This document shows positions 16,784-24,536 of a stretch of 64,000 nt of DNA, piece after piece. The DNA lies in contig AP024683.1 in the NCBI GenBank assembly GCA_025999455.1, forward strand, positions 1,681,501 through 1,745,500, given 5' to 3'. The position numbers and the translations under genes were made by a program. The DNA is from Geminicoccaceae bacterium. Lineage in GTDB: Bacteria; Pseudomonadota; Alphaproteobacteria; Geminicoccales; Geminicoccaceae. Below the pieces are notes generated by a model that had not been told where the DNA came from, did not search any database, and worked only from the letters and a program-made list of their open reading frames with translations. Positions within the stretch are counted from its first letter, which is position 1. Each line of letters begins with the position of its first letter.

Positions 16784-17977
16784 ATGCGGTTACGGGCGCT
16801 GGGTGTGGTCGTGGGGCTCTGCGGAGCCTGTCTCGCCGGCGGGCCGGTCGCGGCGCAGGGACAGCCCGCGACACCGATCCCGCCGCAGATGCCGCCGGCC
16901 GCGGCACAGCCGACCCAAGAGGACCATCCGACCCTCGTCCTGCCCGAGCCGAGCCCGCGCTGGATCTACGTCCTCGAGCCGGTGTTCCCCTACCTCGTCG
17001 CCTCGAAGATGTGGATCTTCGACGGCGACGACCTCTCGGTCAAAGGGATGGTCAACGGCGGCTATCTGCCGAACGCGGTGATGAGCCACGACCGGTCCCG
17101 CTTCTGGCTCACCGAGACCTATTGGTCGCGCGGCTCGCGCGGCGTGCGCACCGACGTCGTCACGGCCTTCGACACCAAGACCCTCGACCCGGTGGGCGAG
17201 GTCGTCCTGCCCAAGGGCCGGTTCCTCGTCGTGCCCAAGAAGCACAACGCGACGCTCACGAGCGACGGGCGCTATCTCCTCTCCTTCAACATGGACCCGG
17301 CTTTTTCGCTGAGCGTCGTCGACGTGAAGGAGATGAAATATCTGGGTGAGCTCGACACCCAGGGCTGCTCCTTGGCCTTCCCGACCGGGAACACGAGCGT
17401 CGCCTCGCTCTGCCCCGACGGCCGCTTCCTGCACCTGACCTTCGATTCCGCCGGGCGGGTGACGAAGACCGAGCTCGGCGAGCCCTTCTTCGACTCCGAA
17501 AAAGACCCGGTCTTCGAGCACGCGGCGATTCACCGGCCGAGCAAGCAGGGCTACTTCGTCTCCTACGACGGCTGGGTCTACCCCGTGCAGCTCGACGGCA
17601 TGCCCAAGGTCGGGACGCGCTGGAAGCTGCAGGGTGCGGGGGACGAGGAGTGGCGGCCGGGTGGCTGGCAATTGGCCGCCTTCCACGCCGCCTCGAACCG
17701 CCTCTTCGTGGCGATGCACAAAGGTGGGCCCTGGACCCACAAACAGGCCGGTGACGAGGTCTGGGTGTACGACGTCCGCAGCCGGCAGCGCTTGCAGCGG
17801 ATCCCGCTCGCCCATCACAGCCCGACCATCGCCGTGAGCCAGGACGAGAAGCCGCTCCTCTTCGCGCTCACCGAGACCGCGATCCTGCAAGTCTACGACG
17901 CGGTCACCTACGAGAAGAAGACCGAGCGGTCGGGCATCGGGATCTCGCCCTGGCTGCTCTACACCTTCGGCGAGTGA
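16784..17977 (+). CDS. mauB: Amine dehydrogenase heavy chain (methylamine/aromatic amine dehydrogenase, MauB/AauB-like)
   Basis: 397 residues. A signal peptide (MRLRALGVVVGLCGACLAGGPVAAQG) is followed by a proline-rich linker and a seven-bladed beta-propeller typical of the family: SPRWIYVLEP, DLSVKGMVNGGYLPN, YWSRGSRGVRTDVVTAFDT, HNATLTSDGRYLLSFNM and LALTETAILQVYDA-like strands near the end. The heavy chain is the periplasmic scaffold of the alpha2beta2 quinoprotein that oxidises primary amines to aldehyde and ammonia. ATG 16784 has an AGGGGGAGG site. It is first in a run of MauE, MauD, light chain and cytochrome genes, 80 bases after the transketolase half. Which amine is used is not settled by this chain. 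Confidence 0.9.
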   Translation: MRLRALGVVVGLCGACLAGGPVAAQGQPATPIPPQMPPAAAQPTQEDHPTLVLPEPSPRWIYVLEPVFPYLVASKMWIFDGDDLSVKGMVNGGYLPNAVMSHDRSRFWLTETYWSRGSRGVRTDVVTAFDTKTLDPVGEVVLPKGRFLVVPKKHNATLTSDGRYLLSFNMDPAFSLSVVDVKEMKYLGELDTQGCSLAFPTGNTSVASLCPDGRFLHLTFDSAGRVTKTELGEPFFDSEKDPVFEHAAIHRPSKQGYFVSYDGWVYPVQLDGMPKVGTRWKLQGAGDEEWRPGGWQLAAFHAASNRLFVAMHKGGPWTHKQAGDEVWVYDVRSRQRLQRIPLAHHSPTIAVSQDEKPLLFALTETAILQVYDAVTYEKKTERSGIGISPWLLYTFGE

Positions 17978-17993
17978 GGCGAGGGCTCGGCCG

Positions 17994-18527
17994 GTGTCGA
18001 CCACGTCGTTCCTCCACTGGCTGGTCGCCTTCCTGCTCGCCGGGATCTTCCTGCCGAGTGCGTGGAGCAAGCTGCGCGCGATCGACGAGTTCACCGGGAT
18101 CGTCGCCGATTATCGGCTCCTGCCGGGGCCGCTCGTCGAGCCGGTGGCACGGCTCCTGCCGATCCTCGAGGTGGCGACCGGCCTCCTCGTCCTCCTGCCG
18201 CCCGTCTGGCCCGTGGCCGCGGCGCTCGCGACCGGGCTCCTCCTCCTCTTCGCCCTCGCCATGGCGATCAACCTCGCGCGCGGGCGGCGCGAGATCGATT
18301 GCGGCTGCTATCTCGGCCGGCAGAAGGAGCGGATCGGCTGGCCGCTCGTCGTCCGCAACCTGCTCCTCGCCGCGGCCTCGCTCGTCCTCCTGGCGCCGGC
18401 CGGGGCGATGCCGGGGCCGGTCGAGTGGGTGACGATCGCGCTCGCGAGCGGCTCGCTCCTCGCCCTTTACGCCGCCTTCAGCCGCCTCGCCGGGCTCGCG
18501 CCGGTCGGCCGCGTGCGGAGGGCTTGA
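17994..18527 (+). CDS. mauE: Methylamine utilization protein MauE
   Basis: 177 residues with four predicted membrane helices. It has the MauE/DoxX-like features LPSAWSKLRAIDEF in the first loop and a conserved IDCGCYLG motif (Cys 103 and 105). MauE is required for stable light-chain production, presumably working with MauD in forming the many disulfides of the light chain in the periplasm. GTG start 16 bases after the heavy-chain stop; MauD follows after three bases. The gene order B-E-D-A equals that of known mau/aau clusters. Confidence 0.9.
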   Translation: MSTTSFLHWLVAFLLAGIFLPSAWSKLRAIDEFTGIVADYRLLPGPLVEPVARLLPILEVATGLLVLLPPVWPVAAALATGLLLLFALAMAINLARGRREIDCGCYLGRQKERIGWPLVVRNLLLAAASLVLLAPAGAMPGPVEWVTIALASGSLLALYAAFSRLAGLAPVGRVRRA

Positions 18528-18530
18528 GCT

Positions 18531-19181
18531 TTGGACCCGCTCCTCCTTTCCCACCTCGTCCTCTGGGTGGTGGTGGCCGTCTTGTCGGTCGTCGTGCTGG
18601 CGCTCGCCCGCCAGGTCGGCGTGCTGCACGAGCGGGTGGCGCCGCTCGGCGCCATGGCGACCCAGACCGCCGTCGAGATCGGCGAAAAAGCGCCCGAGTT
18701 CGACGTGCTCGACCTCGAGGGCCGCAAGCTGCACATCGGCGGTGCCCGCGCCGACGGGCGCGGCCAGCTCCTTCTGTTCGTCTCGCCCATCTGCCCCATG
18801 TGCAAGAAGCTCATGGGTGCCGTCCGGTCCTTCGCGCGCCGGGAACGTCAGGCGGTCGAGCTCGTGCTCCTGGGCGACGGGGAGCGGGAGGCGCACCGGG
18901 CGATGGCGGTCGAGCACGGCGTGCGCGATCTGCCCTTCGCGATCTCGCCGATCGTCGGGATGCGGTTCGGCATCGGCAAGCTGCCCTATGCCGTCCTGCT
19001 CGATTCGAACGGCGTCGTCCGCGCCAAGGGCATCGTCAACTCGCGCGAACATCTCGAAAGTCTGCTCGTGGCCCACGAGACGGGCTACGCTTCGATCCAG
19101 GACTATCTCGTCGGGAGCGGACGCGGCCGGCCGAACGGCGCCGCCGCGTCGCCGACCGCAGCGGAGGGAAGCCGGCCATGA
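18531..19181 (+). CDS. mauD: Methylamine dehydrogenase accessory protein MauD (thioredoxin-like)
   Basis: 216 residues. One N-terminal membrane helix (residues about 7-27) anchors a thioredoxin-fold domain facing the periplasm; the redox motif is CPMC (Cys 88-91 in VSPICPMCKKL), and the cis-proline region is KLPYAVLLD. MauD acts with MauE in disulfide formation or isomerisation in the cysteine-rich light chain. TTG start at 18531. Its TGA stop overlaps the ATG of the light-chain gene (ATGA), so the two are translationally coupled, which fits a dedicated chaperone-like role. Confidence 0.9.
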   Translation: MDPLLLSHLVLWVVVAVLSVVVLALARQVGVLHERVAPLGAMATQTAVEIGEKAPEFDVLDLEGRKLHIGGARADGRGQLLLFVSPICPMCKKLMGAVRSFARRERQAVELVLLGDGEREAHRAMAVEHGVRDLPFAISPIVGMRFGIGKLPYAVLLDSNGVVRAKGIVNSREHLESLLVAHETGYASIQDYLVGSGRGRPNGAAASPTAAEGSRP

Positions 19182-19705
19182 TCCTCGACGCCTTCGACCG
19201 GATGATGGAGAGCGCGGCGCGGCGGGTCGCCCAGCGCAGCTCGCGGCGCGGCATCCTCGCCCGCCTCGGGACGATGCTCGTGGGCGGGGCCGTCCTGCCG
19301 CTCCTGCCGGTCGACAAGACCGGGGCGAAGCTCGCGCACGCCAACGAGTTCGCGAAGACCGCGCAGACCACCGATCCGACGAAGTGCAACTATTGGCGGC
19401 ACTGCTCGTCGGACGGCTATCTCTGCTCCTGCTGCGGCGGCACGGTCAACGTCTGCCCGCCCGGCTCCTACGCCTCGCCCACGAGCTGGATCGGCACCTG
19501 CATCAACCCCGACGACGGTCAGGCCTATCTGATCGCCTACCAGGACTGCTGCGGCAAGGATTCCTGCGGCCTCTGCTTCTGCCTCGGCACCGAAGGCGAG
19601 ATGCCCTCCTACCGGCCCGAGCTCAACAACGACATCGTCTGGTGCTTCGGCGCGCCGTCGATGGTCTACCACTGCTCGAGCCAGGTGCTCATCGGCAAGG
19701 CCTGA
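19178..19705 (+). CDS. mauA: TTQ amine dehydrogenase light chain (MauA/AauA-like)
   Basis: 175 residues. A twin-arginine leader (SSRRGILARLGTMLVGGAVLP) precedes a cysteine-rich mature domain. Trp 104 (SPTSWIGTC) and Trp 155 (DIVWCFGA) are 51 residues apart, the spacing of the two tryptophans that become tryptophan tryptophylquinone in methylamine dehydrogenase; Asp 79 and Asp 123 fall where its catalytic aspartates Asp32 and Asp76 lie. All 12 cysteines of the methylamine enzyme have counterparts, plus Cys 86 and Cys 130. The first part (YWRHC, SWIGTC, DCCGK) resembles aromatic amine dehydrogenase and the last part (EGEMPSYRPE, WCFGA) methylamine dehydrogenase. TTQ formation normally needs MauG, which is not in this window. 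Confidence 0.93.
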   Translation: MILDAFDRMMESAARRVAQRSSRRGILARLGTMLVGGAVLPLLPVDKTGAKLAHANEFAKTAQTTDPTKCNYWRHCSSDGYLCSCCGGTVNVCPPGSYASPTSWIGTCINPDDGQAYLIAYQDCCGKDSCGLCFCLGTEGEMPSYRPELNNDIVWCFGAPSMVYHCSSQVLIGKA

Positions 19706-19709
19706 GACC

Positions 19710-20216
19710 GTGCGCGCCGCCCGCCTCGCGGCGCTCCTTCTCGTCGCCGCCCTCCCCGCCGCGGCGGCCGACTACACGCCCGGTCGGCCGCTCGAGAGCC
19801 ACGCCGGCGCGCGCCTCGACTACGCCTTGAAGTGCAAGGGCTGCCACGGCCTCCGGGGCCAGGGCACGCCCGGCCACGTGCCGCGCCTCGAGGGCTTCGT
19901 GGGCCTCTTCACCCACCTGCCCGAGGGTCGCGACTATCTGATGCGCGTGCCGGGCGTGGCGCGCAGCGTCCTCGACGACGTGCGGCTCACGGCCGTCCTC
20001 AACTGGGTCCTCGAGACCTACGGCCGCGAGCAGGTGGCGCCGGGCTTCCGGCCGTTCACGGTCGCCGAGGTCGCAGCCGCCCGGCTCCGCCCGCTCGAGG
20101 ACCGCAAGGGCCTGCGAGACCGGATGCTCGCGGAGCTCCGCGCCAAGGGCCTCCTCGCCCCCGAGGAGGACGGGATCGGCCGGAGCCCCGAGCCGCGTGC
20201 GCCAGGCGGCGGCTGA
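19710..20216 (+). CDS. Monohaem c-type cytochrome of the amine dehydrogenase cluster
   Basis: 168 residues: signal peptide ending near LPAAAADY, one haem-binding motif CKGCH (Cys 42, Cys 45, His 46), a candidate distal Met in YLMRVPG, and a charged C-terminal tail. It sits four bases after the light-chain gene, where mau clusters carry the copper protein amicyanin and aau clusters azurin, so it may be the electron acceptor of the TTQ enzyme. Only one CxxCH is present, so it is not the dihaem MauG. GTG start. Not recognised as a named cytochrome subfamily; related proteins are annotated simply as c-type cytochrome. Confidence 0.8.
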   Translation: MRAARLAALLLVAALPAAAADYTPGRPLESHAGARLDYALKCKGCHGLRGQGTPGHVPRLEGFVGLFTHLPEGRDYLMRVPGVARSVLDDVRLTAVLNWVLETYGREQVAPGFRPFTVAEVAAARLRPLEDRKGLRDRMLAELRAKGLLAPEEDGIGRSPEPRAPGGG

Positions 20217-20314
20217 CGGGAGGGGACGGGCCCGCGCGCCGCGTCCGCGGGGCCGGTGCTGGGCGGCTGCCCGTGTTGCTGCTATCGGTTGCACGGGCGC
20301 GGGGGAGGGGAGCG

Positions 20315-21334
20315 ATGAACCGAGCCGATCCGTTCGCCGCCGGGCCGCAGCCGGCCTTCACCAAAGGCATGGGCGAGCTCGAGGAGGTCCGCCACCGACC
20401 GTTCGTCCAGGCACCGTTCGGCAAGGCACTCGTCGAGGTCGCGCAGCGCGAGCCCCGGATCGTCGGGCTCACCGCCGATCTCGCGAAGTACACCGACCTC
20501 TTGCCCTTCGCCGAGGCGTTCCCCGACCGGTTCTTCAACCTCGGCATGGCCGAACAGGCGCTCGTCGGGGCGGCAGCCGGGTTCGCCAAGACCGGCTTTC
20601 TGCCCTTCGCCACGACCTACGCCGTCTTCGCCACCCGTCGCGCCTACGATTTCATCGCGATCCAGATCGCCAAGAGTGCCCTTCCGGTGGCGATCGTCGC
20701 GGGCCTGCCCGGGCTCACGACGGGCTACGGCGCCACCCACCAAGGCAACGAGGACCTGGCGCTCGTGAGCGCCATCCCCGGCCTCACGGTCGTCGATCCC
20801 TGCGATGCGACCGAGATCCGCCAGGTCGTCGAGGCCTTCGTGGCCGAGCCGCGGCCGCTCTACCTGCGGATCCAGCGCGGCAACGTGCCGGTCGTGCTCG
20901 ACCCCGCATCCTACCGCTTCGCCTTCGGCCGGGCGCGGCTCCTGCGCGAGCCGGGCGAGATCGGGATCGTCTCGACCGGCCTCGTGAGCGAACGCGCCCT
21001 CGATGCCGCCGAGGAGCTCGCCCGCCAGGGGCTTTCGGCGGGCGTCCTGCACGTGCCCTGCCTCGTCCCGTTCGACGCCGCCGCGGTCGTCGATTTCGCC
21101 CGCCGCGTGCAGGTCCTGGTCACGGCCGAGAACCACCAGATCGAGGGCGGGCTCGGCACCAAGGTGGTCGAAGCCCTCTACGCCGCCGGCCTGCACCGGC
21201 CGCTGCGCCGCGTCGGCATCCCGATGCGCTTCATCGAATGGGGCACCGTCCCGACGCTCCAGGCCCGCTACGGCCTCACCGCGGGCGGGATCGTCGCGGC
21301 CGTCCGCGAACTCCTCCGCGAAGGCACGCCCTGA
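20315..21334 (+). CDS. Transketolase, C-terminal (PYR + C) subunit
   Basis: 339 residues, the usual size for the second half of split transketolases. Motifs: GLTADLAKYTDL, FFNLGMAEQALVGAAAGFAKTGF (with the ThDP-activating glutamate in GMAEQ), TYAVFATRRAYDFIAI, TTGYGATHQGNEDLAL and a C-terminal domain with VTAENHQIEGGLGTKV. It complements the N-terminal half at 15810-16703. ATG 20315 follows a GGGGGAGGGGAG site. The two halves are normally adjacent; here a 3.4-kb amine dehydrogenase block lies between them, in the same direction. Confidence 0.9.
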   Translation: MNRADPFAAGPQPAFTKGMGELEEVRHRPFVQAPFGKALVEVAQREPRIVGLTADLAKYTDLLPFAEAFPDRFFNLGMAEQALVGAAAGFAKTGFLPFATTYAVFATRRAYDFIAIQIAKSALPVAIVAGLPGLTTGYGATHQGNEDLALVSAIPGLTVVDPCDATEIRQVVEAFVAEPRPLYLRIQRGNVPVVLDPASYRFAFGRARLLREPGEIGIVSTGLVSERALDAAEELARQGLSAGVLHVPCLVPFDAAAVVDFARRVQVLVTAENHQIEGGLGTKVVEALYAAGLHRPLRRVGIPMRFIEWGTVPTLQARYGLTAGGIVAAVRELLREGTP

Positions 21335-21383
21335 TCGGCGCTAACCTTCGTCCCGCCATCACCCGTCACGCGCGATGCGAGCG

Positions 21384-21432
21384 GCCTAGCGTGACGACGG
21401 CAATTGTTCGACGAGCGCGATTGACGCTAGGC
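21384..21432. repeat. 9-bp inverted repeat with 31-bp spacer in a low-GC gap
   Basis: GCCTAGCGT (21384-21392) and its exact complement ACGCTAGGC (21424-21432) flank 31 bases containing an AATTGTT patch. The gap 21335-21616 between the transketolase and DUF3800 genes has no convincing gene and lower GC than the surroundings. The repeat could be a transcript-end stem for the transketolase operon or a relic of mobile DNA; nothing decides between them. Confidence 0.4.
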
Positions 21433-21556
21433 TCGATCAGCGGTCTCATCGCTTCAACCACTTTGGCTCGAAGCACGATCATGGCGTACAGCAGCTTTGC
21501 AGAAATTGCAATTGTGCCATGCGGAAAATGCTGTTTCGTATGTCGCGCGGTTGGGA

Positions 21557-21574
21557 GGCTCGCCGTAGCGAGCC
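21557..21574. repeat. 7-bp perfect hairpin upstream of the DUF3800 gene
   Basis: GGCTCGC, loop CGTA, GCGAGCC. It lies about 40 bases before the GTG start of the DUF3800 gene and could form in its leader. No T-run follows it. The structure is seen; any regulatory role is a guess. Confidence 0.4.
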
Positions 21575-21616
21575 GCTGGGGAGGTTACCCCACCCGGCCG
21601 CCTTCGCGTTTCTGAG

Positions 21617-22378
21617 GTGTACCTCCTCTATCTCGACGATTCCGGTGCCGTCGGTAACCCGGCCGATCGGCACGTGGTACTCGCAGGCGTCGCAGTCTTC
21701 GAGCGCGAGGTTCATTGGATTTCGAAAGAGCTGGACGCAATCGCCGAACGTTTGTGGCCGGCAAATCCTCGAGGTTTGGAATTCAAAGGGTCGGACGTTC
21801 TCGGCGGAAAGAAACATTGGCGTGGCATCGCTAAAGAGAAAAGACTCGACGCCTATCAAAAGATATTAGAGATCGTCGGTGATAAGACGTCGTCGCGGGT
21901 TTTCGCTGCGGCCATTCACAAGCGCGCCGTATCGCCCGACGACGCATTGGAGTACGCTTTCGAGCAGATTTGTAATCGCTTCGACAGATATCTGGCTCGT
22001 CTTTACAAAGGCGGCAATACGTAGCGGGGTCTGATCGTTTTGGACAAATCGGCCTACGAAACGATCTTGCAGCGTTTGGCCACCGAGTTCCGGACGATCG
22101 GGCACCGATGGGGAAAAGTCGTCAATTTGTGCGACGTACCCCTCTTCGTCGATTCGAGGGCGACGCGAATGATTCAGCTCGCGGACGTCATTGCGTATGC
22201 CGTACGGCGGTACTACGAGAACGGAGATTCGCGAGGGTTCGACATCATCAAACGGCGTTTCGATGCTCAAGGAGGCGTGATCCACGGCCTCACGCACCGT
22301 ATCCCGGCGGACGAGCGTTGCAACTGCTTGGCCTGCCGCCAGAAGCCGACGAAGCCGCTCAAAAATCAGCCGCCCTGA
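21617..22378 (+). pseudogene. DUF3800 protein interrupted by one in-frame amber codon
   Basis: One continuous frame of 253 codons encodes a DUF3800 protein except for TAG at 22022-22024 (codon 136). Before it: MYLLYLDDSG with the family's N-terminal Asp pair, HVVLAGVAVFE, EYAFEQICNRFDRYLARLY. After it, in the same frame: RGLIVLDKSAYE, LFVDSRATRMIQLADVIAYA, GGVIHGLTHR. Family members usually have glutamine at this point, as I recall it, so CAG to TAG is the simplest change. DUF3800 proteins have an RNase H-like fold and often accompany mobile or defence DNA. GC content is clearly lower than in neighbours, suggesting transfer. A sequencing error, a recent null mutation or amber read-through are all possible. 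Confidence 0.8.
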
Positions 22379-22508
22379 TTTGGCGGGGCTCGTCCCACGT
22401 CTCGACCTCCGGGCCACTTGATCTCGGTTTCGGATGCCTTTTCGCCCGGGGGGAAACGTGAGTTCGCGGAGCCTCGCGCAACGGCCCACGCGCGGATGGC
22501 GTGTGGGT

Positions 22509-23153
22509 TCACGGCTTCGCGTCCGCGCCGGCGGCGTGAAGGCTCGCCTTTTCGAGCCGTGCCGCCTCCTCGAGCTCGGTGGGCGTGTTGACGTTGAAGA
22601 ACGGGTCGAAGGGCTCGGCCGGCCAATCGACGACGGCGACCCGGTAGCGGGCCGTCCAGGCGTCGATCTTGCGCTGGCCTCCCTCGACGAGCGCCCGCCG
22701 CAAGGCACCCAGGAGCCGCGTGGGCCAGAGGCCGAACACGGGGTGCGTCCGCCCCGCCGAGGCGGCGCAGGCGAGCTCGGCCCCCTGGCTCTCGACCGCG
22801 TCCAGGAAGCGCGCCACGAGATCGCGCGGGAAGAAGGGCGTGTCGGCGGCCACGCTCACGACCCAGGGCAGAGGTGGCTCGCGCCGGGCCGCGGCCTCCA
22901 TCCCGGCGAGCACGCCCGCGAGCGGGCCCGGGAAGTCCGCTACCGGATCGGCCACGACTTCGAGGCCGAAGCGCGCGAACCGCGCGGGATCGCCGTTGGC
23001 GTTGAGGACGAGGGCTTCGACCTGCGGGGCGAGGCGGTCGATCACGGCGTCGAGCAGCGTGCCGGCGCCGAGCGGCAGGAGGGCCTTGTCGCCGCCGCCC
23101 ATCCGCCGGGCGAGCCCGCCCGCGAGGATCACGCCCAGAACGGGCGGTCTCAC
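22509..23153 (-). CDS. mobA: Molybdenum cofactor guanylyltransferase
   Basis: 214 residues. The nucleotide-binding signature VILAGGLARRMGGGDKALLPLG starts at residue 7, followed by VEALVLNANGD, DPVADFPGPLAGVLAGMEAA and SVAADTPFFPRDLV, then FFNVNTPTEL near the end. MobA adds GMP to molybdopterin to make the bis-MGD cofactor that formate dehydrogenase needs. The GTG start at 23153 overlaps the stop of the DUF29 gene upstream by four bases (GTGA), which in turn overlaps fdhD, so this is an fdhD-DUF29-mobA operon serving the formate dehydrogenase encoded 15 kb away. Confidence 0.93.
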   Translation of the reverse strand: MRPPVLGVILAGGLARRMGGGDKALLPLGAGTLLDAVIDRLAPQVEALVLNANGDPARFARFGLEVVADPVADFPGPLAGVLAGMEAAARREPPLPWVVSVAADTPFFPRDLVARFLDAVESQGAELACAASAGRTHPVFGLWPTRLLGALRRALVEGGQRKIDAWTARYRVAVVDWPAEPFDPFFNVNTPTELEEAARLEKASLHAAGADAKP

Positions 23154-23671
23154 GCCACCTCCGGCGAAGGGAGGCCGTGGCGGTTCGTGGGGTACCAGTT
23201 CTCGTCGAGGAGCTGGGCGAGCGAAAAGGGGCAGGTCTCGGGAAGGGCCGCCGCGGCCTCGGGTTCGGGATGGTCGAGAAGAGCGAGCCGGGCCGTGCGA
23301 CGAGCGTGCGCGTAGAGGGTGGGAAACCGGCGTTCGATCGCGCGGCGTAAAGTGGGCGTGAGCCGCCGTTCGATCTCGTGCCGCGCGTTGCTCACCGAAA
23401 CGGCCCAACCTCGCCGCGGCGGCGCGAGCGTCGAATGTTCGAGCTTCAAGAGATGCTCGATCAGCCGCTCGAGCTGGCTCTCGACGGCGTGGCGGACCTC
23501 GTTGCCCAAGTCCTCGATCTCCTCGGCCAGATGCGCGAGGTCGAGCGGCGTGTTCGCGCGCAGCCGCCGCAAGCGCCGGAGTTCGCGCGCCTGCTGCTTC
23601 GTCCAGGCGTAGAAATCGCGCTCGTAGAGCGCCTCGGGGTCGAGGGTGGCGAGCTCAGAGGTCGCCTTCAT
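23150..23671 (-). CDS. DUF29 family protein
   Basis: 173 residues. It starts LDPEALYERDFYAWTKQQARELRRL, the hallmark opening of DUF29 proteins, continues with LAEEIEDLGNEVRHAVESQLERLIEHLLKLE and ends with a compact LAQLLDENWYP motif. DUF29 proteins are small, mostly helical and of unknown function, common in cyanobacteria and proteobacteria. Start at 23671 is chosen because it gives the standard N-terminus. The gene overlaps fdhD by 17 bases and mobA by 4 bases, an intimate coupling with molybdenum-cofactor genes that may be functional or may reflect insertion of a selfish gene. Confidence 0.85.
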   Translation of the reverse strand: MKATSELATLDPEALYERDFYAWTKQQARELRRLRRLRANTPLDLAHLAEEIEDLGNEVRHAVESQLERLIEHLLKLEHSTLAPPRRGWAVSVSNARHEIERRLTPTLRRAIERRFPTLYAHARRTARLALLDHPEPEAAAALPETCPFSLAQLLDENWYPTNRHGLPSPEVA

Positions 23672-24536
23672 CGCGGGCTCCCTTGCGGCGGAAGCGGGGA
23701 TCTTCCTCCTCGATCTGGCGCGGATCCGCATCGAACACGATCCGCTCCTCACCCGACAGCGCCAAGAAGCGCCGGCCGCGCGCGCGCCCGACGAGCGTGA
23801 GGCCGGCCTTGCGGGCGAGCTCGACCCCCCAGGCGGTGAAGCCCGAGCGCGAGACGAGGATCGGGATCCCCATCTGCACGGTCTTGATCACCATCTCGGA
23901 GGTGAGCCTGCCGGTCGTGTAGAAGATCTTGTCGTCCGGGCCGATCCCGTGCTTCCACATGAAGCCCGCGATCTTGTCGACCGCGTTGTGCCGGCCGACG
24001 TCCTCCATGTAGAGCAAGATCTCGTCTCGCTGGCAGAGCACGCAGCCGTGGATCGCGCCGGCCTCGAGATAGAGTGAGGGGGTCGTGTTGATCTTCTTGG
24101 TGAGCGCGTAGAGCCAGGAGGTCTTGAGCACGGCCTCGCGGCTGAGCCGGATCTCCTCGAAGCGCTCCATGAGATCGCCGAACACCGTGCCTTGGGCACA
24201 GCCCGAGGTCTTGATCTTCTTCTGCAGCTTCTGCTCGAAATCGGTCTCCCGCGCGGTGCGGACCACGACGACCTCGAGCTCCGGATCGTACTCGACGCCG
24301 GTCACGACGTCGTCCGACCGCAGCATGTTCTGGTTCAAGAGATAACCGATCGCGAGCTCCTCGGGATGGTCGCCGATCGTCATGACCGTGACGATCTCGC
24401 GGCCGTTCAAGAAAATCGTGAGCGGCCGCTCGTGCACGATCCGGGCCTCGACCCGCCTTCCCTCCTGGTCGATCCCGACCACGGGCTGGGTGAGCGAGGG
24501 ATCGGTCGGGTCGGGAAGGAGCAGGGGTGGCGCCAT
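23655..24536 (-). CDS. fdhD: Formate dehydrogenase accessory sulfurtransferase FdhD
   Basis: 293 residues. Conserved FdhD stretches: ERPLTIFLNGREIVTVM, GDHPEELAIGYLLNQ, the catalytic-cysteine regions SGCAQGT and GCVLCQRDEI, EDVGRHNAVDKIAGF, TTGRLTSEMVIK and SRSGFTAWGVELARKAGLTLVGRARG. FdhD passes sulfur from a cysteine desulfurase to bis-MGD so that formate dehydrogenase becomes active. The ATG at 24536 gives a normal length. It heads an operon with DUF29 and mobA, and is divergent from the penicillin-binding protein gene 84 bases away. Confidence 0.96.
   Translation of the reverse strand: MAPPLLLPDPTDPSLTQPVVGIDQEGRRVEARIVHERPLTIFLNGREIVTVMTIGDHPEELAIGYLLNQNMLRSDDVVTGVEYDPELEVVVVRTARETDFEQKLQKKIKTSGCAQGTVFGDLMERFEEIRLSREAVLKTSWLYALTKKINTTPSLYLEAGAIHGCVLCQRDEILLYMEDVGRHNAVDKIAGFMWKHGIGPDDKIFYTTGRLTSEMVIKTVQMGIPILVSRSGFTAWGVELARKAGLTLVGRARGRRFLALSGEERIVFDADPRQIEEEDPRFRRKGARDEGDL

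Noticed and set aside
19710-20216. The cytochrome after the light chain as the TTQ maturase MauG
   Set aside because: MauG has two CxxCH haem sites and about 360 residues; this protein has one site and 168 residues.
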